Assembly: GCF_036324505.1 (NCBI RefSeq)
Contig: NC_086352.1
Coordinates: forward strand, 35,044,344 to 35,108,343
Direction of reading: 5' to 3'
From: Eleginops maclovinus
Lineage: Eukaryota > Chordata > Actinopteri > Perciformes > Eleginopidae
DNA: 64,000 bases
A program made the position numbers and the translations under genes. Below are positions 48,525 to 61,600 of this stretch, in pieces. Within the stretch, counting starts at the first letter, position 1. Each line of letters opens with the position of its first letter. The notes beneath the pieces were generated by a model that saw only the letters and a list, made by a program, of their open reading frames with translations, searched no databases and had not been told where the DNA came from.

Positions 48525-49911
48525 TAAAGAGGCCCTTTTGGGGTTTTTCCCTGTCCAGTGATTCTCTCCCACACACTCCTGCCACATGGACTCCTTTGTT
48601 TACTTCCTGAACAGAGTGACATCACTATGCAACACTTGTGCTTCTATTGGCTAGCGCACAGACACATTGTACGTGATTCAATATTGAAAGGCTTTAATGT
48701 CATGTGCACACTAACTGCAGTGTAGAATGGTAATGAAAATCTTAAGTCCTGAGCTCCTACAACAATGCAGCATAGTTATATAAGACATAACACAATAAAA
48801 CATTCAAAAATAAAATAAAAATAGTGCAAGAAAAAGTCTGAGTATGATATGTACAAGAACAGAATGTAAAATTTAATGAAATACTGTTTGTAGGCTACGT
48901 GATAGGTTAAGGGGCGGGAAATCTCTTAGCAGTTGACCAATCACAACAGAGCTGGCCAGCTAACCAATCTGAGCAGATTGGGAAGCACAGGCAGTATGAG
49001 AAAAATAAAGAGCTTTTTGAACATTAAAGCATGGAGACATGTCCCAGGAGAGACACTACATACTGATATACACCTGAACATCAGCAGGAGAGGACTCTTT
49101 AAAGTAGAGACACTACATACTGATATACACCTGAACATCAGCAGGAGAGGACTCTTTAAAGTAGAGACACTACATACTGATATACACCTGAACATCAGCA
49201 GGAGAGGACTCTTTAAAGCAGAGACACTACATACTGATATACACCTGAACATTAGCAGGAGAGGACTCTTTAAAGTAGAGACACTACATACTGATATACA
49301 CCTGAACATCAGCAGGAGAGGACTCTTTAAAGTAGAGACACTACATACTGATATACACCTGAACATCAGCAGGAGAGGACTCTTTAAAGTAGAGACACTA
49401 CATACTGATATACACCTGAACATCAGCAGGAGAGGACTCTTTAAAGTAGAGACACTACATACTGATATACACCTGAACATCAGCAGGAGAGGACTCTTTA
49501 AAGTAGAGACACTACATACTGATATACACCTGAACATCAGCAGGAGAGGACTCTTTAAAGTAGAGACACTACATACTGATATACACCTGAACATCAGCAG
49601 GAGAGGACTCTTTAAAGTAGAGACACTACATACTGATATACACCTGAACATCAGCAGGAGAGGACTCTTTAAAGTAGAGACACTACATACTGATATACAC
49701 CTGAACATCAGCAGGAGAGGACTCTTTAAAGTAGAGACACTACATACTGATATACACCTGAACATCAGCAGGAGAGGACTCTTTAAAGTAGAGACACTAC
49801 ATACTGATAGACACCTGAACATCAGCAGGAGAGGACTCTTTAAAGTAGAGACACTACATACTGATAGACACCTGAACATCAGCAGGAGAGGACTCTTTAA
49901 AGTAGAGACGC
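48525..49911. mobile_element. Non-autonomous element whose right end has become a satellite
   Basis: The left end TTAAAGAGGCCCTTTTGGGG and the right end, read inwards, TTTAAAGAGTCCTCTCCTG are inverted-repeat-like. The single-copy part (48525-49045), including TTTTTGAACATTAAAGCATGGAGACATG, resembles the common fish repeat whose terminus ends in a CTCTTTAA-type motif. The right terminal 57 bp is tandemly amplified. Confidence 0.6.
49049..49911. repeat. 57-bp tandem repeat, 15 full units, open on both strands
   Basis: The unit is GAGACACTACATACTGATAT followed by ACACCTGAACATCAGCAGGA and GAGGACTCTTTAAAGTA. Only a handful of base changes separate the 15 copies; two rightmost units share a T to G change. 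The period is a multiple of three, so frames stay open on both strands (VETLHTDIHLNISRRGLFK repeated on +). No start context, promoter or homolog supports translation. Confidence 0.95.
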
Positions 49912-49929
49912 TAAAAAAGTAGTACATTT

Positions 49930-50869
49930 AAGAAATCAATAATTTTAAATGATCTAATAAATGTTTACTCTGAGTTAGCTGAGTTGGTTTCATTCAACTA
50001 TTTTCTTTAATTCAACATGTTTGAATGATGATATGCACAGTATGTGTAGGCCTCACAAGTTTTGCATTATTTACAACAAAGTCATATTTTCAATGCTTCA
50101 TAACATTTTAGCAATGTTTTCAATGTTTTGTTGACAGGGTGAGCACTTTACTTTTCCTATTTCAATTCCAACTTTGTTAATAATAATATTTTTTTACTCA
50201 AATCCACGTTTATAAAACCTGCATGAAACAAAATGAAAATAAACGTATTGGCAAAGAGCCATGGCAGTCTCACATCAGTAACATCCTCTCGCTCCATCAT
50301 GAGTTTCCCAGTGTCAGCACAGTCTCTTTCCTGAGTCCTTAAGAATCCTGACATCAGAACAGAGCCTACAGTTTACTGGGTTCTTCTTTCTCTGAACACG
50401 TTCTCCCTTCCTGTCTTTGGCTCTCAGTACCTAATGAAGATATACACAATTTATAAAATAAATATTAATGTCTCTAAGCTGCTTTCGATAGAAGTGTCAG
50501 TTAATAACATGTAATGAATTCCTGAGGACATCATGGGATGGATTAAGATATTAACGATGGCTGGATGGAGACCTATAATATATATAATAATATGATGACA
50601 TGAGGAGCAGCTCACCATGATGTTATCTAATGACTTTTTTTTGAAAGATTTAAATGATGATAAAGGTTGAATAGAGTTTCAACAAATACATCACAAAAAC
50701 AATTACCTTTCAATACATGTTAAGTTACCAAAACAAATGCATCAAATATTTGAAGTTTAATTTGACAGTGGAGTGGCGCAGTGATGAGGTTTGTTTTGCA
50801 GGCGAAGCCAGAACTTAGCATCACAAGGCTGCCTCAACAAGAAGCATTTTTCTTTTAGATATTGGATTG
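49930..50869. other. AT-rich non-coding stretch
   Basis: No exon or element end could be supported. Confidence 0.4.
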
Positions 50870-51335
50870 TAGCTGTTAATAATCTGTGGCAAACACGATT
50901 ATCATACTTACAAGTTTTGTTCAACAGGATAATCTCCGCATATTTACACGATTTTGTGATTTTTTAAGCTTAAATTCATTCCCTAGAAGTGAAAAGCTAA
51001 TGCTAGGCTATAAAAGAAAGCTCAGATAAAGTGAGCACAGTTTTTGACAGAAAAAGAACTAAAACTAAATAGCAGATCTGTACACCATTGTAATAAATAA
51101 ATAAAGACTTATGTTCACTGTATGCACGTTTAGTCATCTCATTTAGTTATTGTTAGCAAACGCTGTTTTCATGACACTTACAAGCTTCAGACATTTCCAT
51201 TGGGGTATTTATTGACGGATTTGATGTGGTATAGAGACTTTATTTCAGGCTTCTAACCAAAACCATGTTAAAAATGTTTTTGAATCTGAGACGAGGGAAG
51301 CACTGACTCATTACTCGTAGCTTTAGGAGTGGGTT
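50870..51335. repeat. Interspersed repeat, copy 2
   Basis: Partner of 43310-43820 in the same orientation, about 7.5 kb away, with scattered substitutions and small gaps. Confidence 0.6.
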
Positions 51336-53030
51336 TCTCTTGATCGTACTTATAACGTTGGATTTGTACACTTTATGTTCTTGTGTTTGAGCACTTTCCT
51401 ATTTTATATCAATAAAATGGGCATTCTGATGACCCTGTATTGTTTGCTTTGAGTACACCACATTATTTATTTTAAATTATTTATATTTTTGCTTGTGTGG
51501 TGATGTTACCTCCGAGTTCTGTTTTCATTCACAAACCTGGACTGGCCCACAGCAGCTTGGTGACCCCCCTCCCAGCAGAATGGATCCTGGAAACACTTCC
51601 CTGAGTGTTTGATGTGTTCTGCTCAGTAATGTCTCCCCCTGCTCTCAGACCACAAACACTTACCTGTGAGAGGACCAGAATAGTTACTCTCATGTGAAAT
51701 GAGTGTGAGCTGGTTCAGCGAGGAGCTGTGTTAACACACAAACCCAGAACCCCCTGACAGCCCTGGAGTGGATTTTAGTTCACTACTCCAAATACTGATT
51801 GTAGTGGCTTAATCATAAAGAAATCCATCACAAAATGTATCTAATTTGAATAAAACTGCAACTCTTACGCAGGGAAACGTTCAGGGCAGGAACGTCTTGG
51901 TGCATTTATCTGGTAGAACTCCAAAAATCCAACATATAGAACAATGGTTTCACCTGTCGCTGTGAAAAAACATTTGCTAAAATCATCCAGTGCCTTCAAA
52001 ATAAAAGCATGAAGAATAACATCAATTTAAATAATTAAACAAAATATGAATACACTTACTTTATGGCAAAAACTGCTAAAATGACTGAACATACTGTATC
52101 AACATAGATTTTTTATTTGCTCTTGGAAAGAATTGGACTTGGACTCAGGTCTTAGTTTCATCATGCCAACCGTTGTTTCAATCTGTTATGGTAACACTGT
52201 ATTGACCATAATACAAAAATAGAAGGGGCAATAACTCAACATGCATGTGGCATTTGACATATGACATATGTAAGCTCTTAAGAAAGATTTTTCTTAAAAT
52301 GAGAGCCACAGGGCAACAAACACGAGTACAGCAGTTAGCCAGATTTATCGAAAACAGGGAATAAAGGTGAAGAGTGATATAATTAAGTTTTAATTGTCCA
52401 TTATAAACATCCATTACGGTCTACACACACACACAAACACACACACACACACACACCTTCTGGTTCAATATGACCCTGCATACTTACCATAGTTGTGTAT
52501 ACGCACCCTCTCCCTGTACAAAGACACATTCAGTATTATCTCCAGATAAAGTGGTTGAGGTAATCTGAATAATCCCCACCAATCTGCACACTATCCATCA
52601 CTGTCACAGAGAGTGTGTGTGTGTGGTTGTTTTCCCTCTCAGATGTGTGTGTACGAGCCAATAAGAGAGGAGCGGTGCAGATCCTTGCAGCGCCCCTCTG
52701 ATTGTCTGTGTGTGTGTGTGTGTGTGTGTGTTACCCCATTGGACCGTGCTGCAGTTGTGTCACTGTGCTCACACATCTTGTTACTTTAGTAAACACAATG
52801 TTGTATTCACCAACACAAACTGTTACCAAAACTTTTACAAAACATGATGGAACAAGCCAGATTTTTTTTATTGTTATTATTATTTTATGTTTTTAGTTTT
52901 AAAATGCTCTACGTTCCATTCAATATTAAACTTTTGCTTTTTGAATGAAATAAAACTAATAATTGTATTCTCTCAATTTATTTATTACACCATTTTACGT
53001 TAAATATGTAAAATTGTTAGCCATGGGAGA
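51336..53030. other. Non-coding stretch with short CA/TG tracts
   Basis: Short (AC)n at 52424-52456 and (TG)n near 52707-52731. Otherwise nothing recognised. Confidence 0.45.
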
Positions 53031-53033
53031 AGG

Positions 53034-53042
53034 GTGTGTGTG

Positions 53043-53099
<57 letters not shown>
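53034..53099. repeat. (TG)n microsatellite
   Basis: About 32 units with one CG interruption. Confidence 0.95.
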
Positions 53100-53101
<2 letters not shown>

Positions 53102-53333
53102 CGAGGGAAAATCAATAGACAAAGACAACTAAATGGATAGAAACACAGAGGTACAGCAGCCTGCTTTATGCCTTACATAGTTTTTATGCTGGTGTGTGTG
53201 TGTGTGTGTTTGCTGAGTGTCTTTGTCTGCTGGCACTGGCAGGCCTGTGGGAAAGGATTAGACTTTCACGCCTTTTCCTCCACACTGAAGCCCCATCAAA
53301 GACATTCCTTGCATAACAAATCATTGAGCACTG

Positions 53334-53335
<2 letters not shown>

Positions 53336-53422
<87 letters not shown>
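53336..53422. repeat. (CA)n microsatellite
   Basis: About 43 units. Confidence 0.95.
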
Positions 53423-53427
<5 letters not shown>

Positions 53428-53989
53428 CTGTTAATCATTAGCCAAACAATAACTTTTAGAGAGACTTTTCTTGTTTTCTCCTTAAATGTGGGGCGGATGA
53501 AATTAGCAGACCTAAGTTGAAACATTTGTCTTTGTAGCGATGTACTTTTAATAGGAACTGAAATCAGCGCTAGCTATAGAGCTGTATTGGCTTGATTTTC
53601 AATGATATTGTAGAATAAAAGTGTTATTAATTGGCTGCTGGTAGAAAAGGATCAGCTATCATAAGATCAGATTTAACTGTGTTTTTACCCCACTACTTGT
53701 AATAATTAACAAAAAATGAAAGTTAAAATCAACAAAAGTATTTTATAGCTGCAACATTTCGAAACACCTTTTCTACCGAAGGGGTTCCAAAGCCGGAAAA
53801 AAAACACTAGAAACAGTGATTTCATACTCATATCAAAACATAGACACAATAAACAAATTATAATAATAAATCACAAGGAAAGCTGCAAATACCACAATGA
53901 TAGCAACTAGTAGTCATTCAAAGCATTTATAGTGAATAATGAATAAGCCATATGTATGCGCTGTAAATGATCCGCAACATAACATCGTT

Positions 53990-54330
53990 TAGTTGAATAC
54001 TCGGTTTTGATTGGTCAATTTGGAAATTTCAGAGGTTGTTAATACTTGCTAACACACTGCTGCTAAGCACAACAGGACTGTGATCTGCTATGGCAGATCA
54101 AGTGCAGTCATAGTAGTCTGCACAAAGTAGTACGGTCAATTTAACGTCAGCTGTTGACAACTAACATTAGTTTACCCAATCAGAAAACACCAGGAATACT
54201 TTTTGAATATTAGTTTTTATTTTGTGGAGAGCACAAAACTTTGGATTCATGATGGCTAAACTGTCCTAAGTAAAGAAAAGAAAAAGTGGTTGCGGTTGAA
54301 TTGTCCAAAAATCAGCTCCTATCATCTTCT
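53990..54330. repeat. Uninterrupted relative of the repeat split by ISL2EU
   Basis: GTTGAATACTCGGTTTTGATTGGTCAATTTGG at 53992 aligns without a gap to the two flanks of the ISL2EU insertion. TTTTTGAATATTAG and TTTGTGGAGAGCACAAAACTTTG near 54200-54244 match 16945-16990. The 40-bp minisatellite is absent here. Confidence 0.6.
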
Positions 54331-54380
54331 CCTATGCTCTATTCCTTGACCTGCGCGTGAAACGTCATGGGGTTAAGCAG

Positions 54381-55852
54381 GGGCGGAGTCAGACATTATA
54401 AACACTGGGGGCTTGAGCCCCAGAATCCACCCCCCCCCCCCCACCCCCCCTTAGTATCAGGATTGCAACTTTTAGGTGGCCGAAAATAAGGATAACTTAT
54501 TAACATAACGGTATATCAAATTCATCACGTTTAAAATAGTAATGTTAATATATTCTAAAATAAGTTAAACGTTCCTCCTGTTGCTTGGTTTTGGCATTTC
54601 TTTTCATAACGAAAAAGAAGGACAAAAGTCTGAGATTTACATTTTGAACTGGTCAGAACACCTTTTTAAGACGGCGGCGACCGAGACATCTCAGAAGCCC
54701 TAACGAATATTGACTGTAACGTTATGCTCAAAAACACACAAATCAGCTAACGTTAGCTAGCGAGCTAACCGCAGCTAATGTTAGTTAGGTAGCCAAATGC
54801 AACCCTGGGCTAACGTTAGTCAGTTACCTCACCAACTCACTGCTTAGGGTGACCAGACGTCCGGCCACCCTACCTGGTCACCCTATCACTGCTACTAGCC
54901 TAGTGTTAAAGCTGCAAATTCACAAACCTGAAACATCTTTCCACGATTCAGTGGTCATCGATGCTGAATCAGATGCTGCTGCAGCTGTGCCACTTTCTGT
55001 GGATGGCGACTTTTTTGTTGCCAAAAAAAATGTGTGCAGTTTATTTTAAGGACAAGTCCTTTTTTGTAAGAGTTTGATGTTTGGAAGCGGCACATATTAC
55101 TGCATTTTTGCTGTGCTACTTAATAACAATTCTGCTTAAGATCTGCCTCAGAGGCCAAAATTGGTTGTGTAAACGACATGTTTTTGGCAGGCTGGGGCCA
55201 GTTATCTTATGAGAGGGGAACAATAAGCGCGGGTTAAAAAAGAAAACAAGACAGTATGAAGTTATTGCATAAAATAAACATAAAATACAGTAATTAGTAT
55301 TTGTTTCTGTTCAGGTGTCTGTTCGTAACTTTTAAGTTACAGTTCTTTGTTTCAGTAGTTATTTATTTTCATTTACACTACTTGTTTGAGGAACAGTATT
55401 TGCGGCTACACTGAATATAAGGTTCAATCCAATCTCTGCTGCATCCCAGACTGGAGTTTTCTCTTCTTTCACATTTCAGCATCAATATCTTGCGTTTTTT
55501 AGTCTCCACATCGAGGCTTGAATCCTACTTGAAGTCAAAAGAGAACAGCTGCTTCAGCCGGCCAGTGACGGTGTACCGCTCTAAGGGGTCCAACTAGGAC
55601 GCACAGTTACATTATAAAGAACAACCAAAAAAACATTTTTTCCCCCAAAATAAAATTTGACAACAATCAATTTCGTTAAGGGCAGACCATAATGATAAGA
55701 AAAATGATTGTTGTGTTTTGTTCTACCTTGGGTAGGGGTATCTCAAAATCTGAGGGCCCTTCCTGCTAGACTATAAAATCCTAATTTAATAAACTTTTCC
55801 TTTGGAGGGCACTGGTCCCTGTTGCCCCCCCTCCCCCAGAGCCGCCCCGGGA
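54381..55852. mobile_element. DNA transposon remnant, hAT-like ends
   Basis: The left end CAGGGGCGGAGTCAGAC is followed by GGGGGCTTGAGCCCC. The right end CAGAGCCGCCCCGG reads inwards as GGGGCGGCTCTG. Inside is AT-rich sequence with GCTAACGTTAGCTAGC runs and a small palindrome at 54846-54886 (AGGGTGACCAG/CTGGTCACCCT). The frame at 54849-55049 shows no recognisable domain. Confidence 0.45.
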
Positions 55853-56109
55853 GAGTAGCTTTGCAGCAGCCTAGCATTGTTACTGCACTATTATTCCCAA
55901 AAAAATGTTGTAAGCATATGTTTGTGTGTTTGTATTTTTTGTGGGGGGCGCTTGATGCAGTTGTGTTTTTTAATCTGAAGGGTCCCAAACACTTCTCTTA
56001 CAAAGTGACTGTAACAGTGAGAGGTTCAATAACAAGGTCTGAAGCGATTTCCTTCACGCATCCACTCTTGTTGACAAGAACAGACAGCCCAGTCCCGATC
56101 TAATTCATG

Positions 56110-58633
56110 TTTTTATTGTGTAGTCGACACAGGTTGCAGACAACTGGCATGAAGTAGACACAACTGTGTGGAATGATTTGTAACAAAAAACAGTCTATGG
56201 CTTACCGAGCACGACACTGAATCTATTTAAAAACTCATATCAACTCACTGACAGTTTGAAAATTGGAGCAAAAAGCTTTTTTTTATAAATATAAAAAGGG
56301 GAAAGGAAATAAGGCCACTATGGGCCTAGAGGGGGATAAAGTCTCTTTCACCGAGACAGCTTAGCACTCAACAGAGTTATACATATCCCATTTTCTGTTA
56401 TGGCACCAGTATCAGAGCACGCCCTGGACTCGCTCGTTTCCATCACGGACGCTTCATCTCAAGCAGGTTGAACAGAGCTAGTATGCACTGAACCAAAGGT
56501 AGAATAGAATAAGGACTAAACATTATAAAGACTAAAAATTAGAGATAGATCTTGACTGTCACATGAGGTATTGTGGATCAAAGCATTTCTGTACATTGTC
56601 TCATTTTCCTTGTTTTTTGGAATATTTCGGAAAATCATATTATGAAATTATAAACAAAAAAACGGATCACATAGAATCTACATAAACAAAACAAATGAGG
56701 ATGTCAATAAAACAATTTTCTATGAGAAAATTCAAACCTAGAATGGCAGTATATTGACATTCATATGTATAAAAAAACACCAAAAATGTAGCAGCAAACA
56801 AGAGAAAAGCATCGTTTTTAATTCGTTACGTTTTTTGTCATCTGTTTTTCCTTTTTTCTTTTAAACACGTAGCTGGGATTCATTTTTCTATAGCAGCGGA
56901 TTACACGGAGTGTTTCTCTCCTACTCTCTATCCTTAATGTACAATCAGAAACCTCGTCTACAGAGTTCCTACACACCGTGACATACTTCCAGAATACTTT
57001 CTGCAGAGAGCCTTCCTGCATCGACTCATGTGTCCATCATCATCATCATCATATATAAAGCTTACATCAAGCTGCTGGTGAAATCTGTGTAGGAACCCTG
57101 CTTGAACTCTACAGCATTAAGACCCCCCTCCCTGTTGAGCCTTCACCCTTTTTGCCACTTTTTCGGCCACCTTTGCACCCCTCGGTTAGCTTGCCTGCTG
57201 TGCTCTCCACATCTTTTAGGCAAGTCCCCAAAAAACAAAGCCTGCGTCTTTTAGGTTTGTGCAAAATCATAGTCTCAACACTCCTCTTCTTTTTCTTTTA
57301 GCTTCATGCCCTTCCAAGACTCCATGAGCAGTATTTAAACTTAGGCGGTGCGAGCGAGGGGACGATGAAGAGGCAGAGTAGAGCTTCAGTTCACTAATGT
57401 TTCCGGCTGCTCTGGAGGCAGATAGTTCAACAGCAGGTGGAGCCACAGTTAGTCTGCACCTAGAAAATGAAGGCTTAAAAACCAATAAATAATATGTTTA
57501 TCTATGTCAAAAGAAGTATCATTTTTACAATGAAAAGAATACTCCTTTTACTGGACCTTCAGGTTCTGGCTCCTCCCTTCAGTTGCAGAGCAGCGTCTGA
57601 AACATGGGTTGGACTGAATCTCCGATTGATGGCAGCTCTGTGAGACCCATGACAGTATCAAGCAGCATTTAGTCTTGTTTAAGAAAAAGTGTTTCTGCCA
57701 TAAAGGTCCATTGTGGTTCCATTAGATGAAAATTGTCTGCAGATCTGCCTCTTCCTTGCCATGACACCCTGCTCCACCCCCATGACGTGTTGTTTTACAA
57801 ACTTAATCACTGTGATTTTTTAAGTTGAGCAGCATTGCTGACCAAAAGTGCTTTTTTTTAAAAACAGAGTTGGAATGGTTTAGGTATAACTACACAGAGA
57901 AGAGCAACAGACGGTGGATTACTGATCTCCTCCAGCAGTCCACTGTCTCTAGGTCATAAACACACGGCGCCTTACACTACACTTGGTTTAAAACACAAAA
58001 GCTTGGAAGAAAAGAGGTATAAAACTAATTGATAAAAGAAGTCTAAAATTATATATCATAAAGTGACTAAACATAAGCAAGCAGGGATAAATGAATGTTT
58101 GCACTGCAACAACACAAACACTGGAGCTTGGACAGGAAGTCATAACATTAGATATACCAATAGAGAAAACAAAAAAGTCTCAGATCTCATATTCAGACCT
58201 GAAGACACGGCCCTACTGTACATGACACTTTGGGATGTTGGATTCAGCGGTAATTTTAAGAATCCTAGTTTTAAATGTGAGGGAATGAACGAGGTCTACT
58301 AAATTGTCTTTTTTGTGGCTTCAGCTCCAGCCCACGCAGCTCATCAGCGCTCGGTCTTTTTCGTGTACATTTCTGTAGTGTTCATTTATTTTCCCAGACA
58401 GGGAGGGGACACTGGCAGGAAATGTGACATGGGAGTTGTTGCAGGGCGGGGGGCTCTGTCCCCTCTTGGCAGAAGTAGTGGACAGCGGGCATGTGAGTGA
58501 CATGTCGGCCATGATAGCAGCCCACCAGGAAGAAGGAGGAGGCGAGGGGTGCCGAGGTCAGCCCACCACCTCCACCCTCTGTCGACAACGTTCCCTCCAT
58601 CATCAGGTCATCACAACACCTTCGGCAGTCATT
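56110..58633 (-). promoter_or_regulatory. ccnd1: Probable ccnd1 3' UTR
   Basis: No repeat or gene interrupts the 2.5 kb after the ccnd1 stop. AATAAA on the - strand occurs near 58384 (proximal) and at about 56110-56115 (distal). Human CCND1 also has a 3' UTR of about 3 kb. Seed matches visible: miR-15/16 (TGCTGCT in the mRNA) at 57828-57834, 57661-57667 and 56790-56796; miR-17/20 (GCACTTT) at 57845-57851; miR-19 (TTTGCAC) at 57259-57265. Extent is inferred from these signals and human comparison. Confidence 0.5.
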
Positions 58634-61600
58634 TCAGATATTGATGTCTCTGACATCTGTGGGGGTGCAGGACAGGTCCACGTCCTCGTCCACATGTTTG
58701 GTTTCCGTGGCGCTGCTGTGCTGCTGGGCCTGCCGCAGGCTGGACTCCAGCAGGGACTCAATCTGCTCCTGACACGACCGCAAGCAGTCCTGCAAACACA
58801 GAGGCAACCCTGAGCAAACAGCTCCACACTACTGAGGATCTGTACACACACAAATATAGGTCTGGGTTTATAAGAATGTGTGTTGCATACCGGGTCACTG
58901 CGAATGACCTGCGACAGGAAGTTGGTGAGGTTCTGGGAGGATAAGGAGGCGTCTTGGCTCTTCAGGTAGAGACCTTGAACCGCTGCCACCACGCTGCCCG
59001 CCGCCACCATGGAGGGAGGACTGGCAATGAAGTTAACATCTGTGGGAACAAGACAAGCACGTGTTACAACAAATCTACAGCACACATTACCAAGGATTAT
59101 AACACGCCATATCAGATGACAATCCCCACACTACTACACGTTTGTCCCTCTGCAAGAAGACTAATCCCACACTTAGTTCAGTCCTCAGTATAACTGGAAC
59201 TTTACTCAACCCTTTCTTGAAATATGTGTGAGTTTTAATTGGCTACAGAAAAGATCAACTAAATACAGAGGAAACAGGGTATGAAATAGTAAAACAGACC
59301 AAGAAGTGGAAACATTAGAAATGTGGAAATGTATAAAATGTTTCAATAAGTATCAGTGTGTACTCAGGAGCCAGTATTCAGGCTGGTGTTGTACCTGTAG
59401 CACAGAGAGCCACGAAGGTCTGCGCGTGTTTCCTGAGGATCTGCTTGGTGGTTGGGTAGATCTCCAGCTTTGACAGGAAGTGATCGATGAAGTCGTGGGG
59501 CGTGACTGAAGCCAGGTCCCATTTCAGCTTGTTGAGAACCAGTAGCTCCATTTGCTGTGGATGGACCAGACCAGAGGCATTCACTCACACTGACCCACTC
59601 ATAGTATAGAACAATGTTTCCCGCTTTTACATCTGCTGTGACATGTGGTTCCTGCTAGCACGACTCAGCTCTCATATCTGGCAGTTTAAGTTGTATGTTT
59701 ATAGCTTACATTTTTGACAGCATCCTCATTAATGTGACCAGCTTTCTTTTCATCAATTATTTTTGTAAAAAAACAAACTGATTTCAGCTTTGTCAGTAAG
59801 GCATTTTACTATGAAAAGTGCTACAAAAAAATGATTAGTAGAAATTATATTAGATGCATAAACAGATACTTTCCCTTAATATTCTTCAAACTTTTTGAAA
59901 TGTGTTATAAATGCCTATGAATACTATATAAATGTACAGTACCATTAATAATAGTAAATAAATAAACATAATATATAAATAATAGACAATATATACAAAT
60001 AATAAATACAAATATTTTAAAGAATGATAATGCTTGTCTCTGTTGTTTGTGGACATAAAGGAACTGTAAATCTGTGATTACATTATTTAGTAACCCAGAC
60101 AAAAGCTGTCTCGTTTTTGATGAGAACACAGCAACGGAAACTGCTTCACATGCATCAAATGTCACAAACACAAAATCAGAGTGAGTCTTCACTTTGTCAT
60201 TGCCAGCAGCCTGCACCTCTGTCTGACGGCCACTAGGCTTCGCTGTGAGTCAGTGCGTGTTTTGTTGGCAGTCACTGACACCATTCATGAAATGAGAGAG
60301 GCCTTCCAGTCACCATGGGAAAGTCTCAGACAGCCATTTAGACACTGCTGCACCAAAGATACATTTAAGCTTTTTCCAACCAAATAATCTATGTCCTACC
60401 AATAACATGTTTATATTTGCCATAATACTGACACTGACAAACCACCAAAAATGTGTGTTCTGGTCATGTGCTTTTCAGTGCATACTGCTTATGTAGTTTA
60501 CTGTATATGTTATGCAACATCTAAGTCTGCAGAAGTCAATTACCAGCAGTTCTCCAGGGTGCACCGAGTTGTCCGTGTAGATACACAGTTTCTCCGCCGT
60601 TAAGGGCACAGTTTCCTTCATCTTGGATGCCAGAAACATGCATGAAGCTCCCAACAGCTGTAGTCTTGTTTTCCTGGTGGCCTCCACTGATAAAAATCTG
60701 TCCAAATAGTTCATAGCCTGCGGAAAAACCTCCTCCTCACATTTCTGTTCCTCGCAGACCTGGGAGATGAGAAAAGCACTTAAAAAGGTTGCTGGAGGAA
60801 AATTCCCCATTCACATGCATTGTTCAGTGTTGCCCCCCCCCCATCCCCCCCACCACCCCCCCACCCCCGACTAGATCTTACTCAATGCACAGCTGTTTGC
60901 ATTCAATCGATGTGCTATGCACAATCCAACAACTCAATTAAAAGGTATTAAACATTTGGTGCCTTTATTACGTCAAGTTTACGGTTTAAATATTCTGTTT
61001 AACACGCAATTCAAGGTAAAGACAATTCAAATGTAACATAAAACATTCTAAATAAAACTATATCGTTTTTTATATTACAGTTAGTAGGCCTCAGACTTTT
61101 GTAGTTAAAGAAAAAAGTGTGGAAATAGCGTGCAGTCAGTTCTGACAGAGACACAAAGGTGGCGTCGATGCAAGTTTGCCTCTGCAATTTCAACTTCGTC
61201 ATCTTTTCATAAAATATTTAGAAATATTTAAAAATTACCAGGGCGTATGTAATTATCATGTAAATGATCCTTATCATATGCCTGATCGGATGAGAGTCGA
61301 ATATGTCGAATTGAGACACATTTGAATTTAAAATAAATTAATTTCTCCGACTGGTCTTCTTCACGTGCTGTGCGACACTTCCTCTCTGATCTCCGATGCA
61401 CAATTTCAAAAATTAAAACAAAATATAAAACTGCAATGAATTACATCCAAAAGTTCATGTTAATGTTAAAAAACACCTATACTATCAAACCCGACTGTTA
61501 AAATGTATTTAATACTTTTGCACTTTCACAAAATGTCCTTTTTCCGGAGCGACCTTCCCAGAGAGCAGCGGCTCTCTAGCAGCAGAACAAAGTTTTCCAT

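Noticed and set aside
49049..49911. CRISPR-like array
   Set aside because: Units are contiguous with no variable spacers, and the genome is a vertebrate; it is a plain tandem repeat.
58424..58813. 129-codon + strand open frame over the ccnd1 last exon
   Set aside because: Antisense to cyclin D1 exon 5 and its 3' UTR; no independent support.
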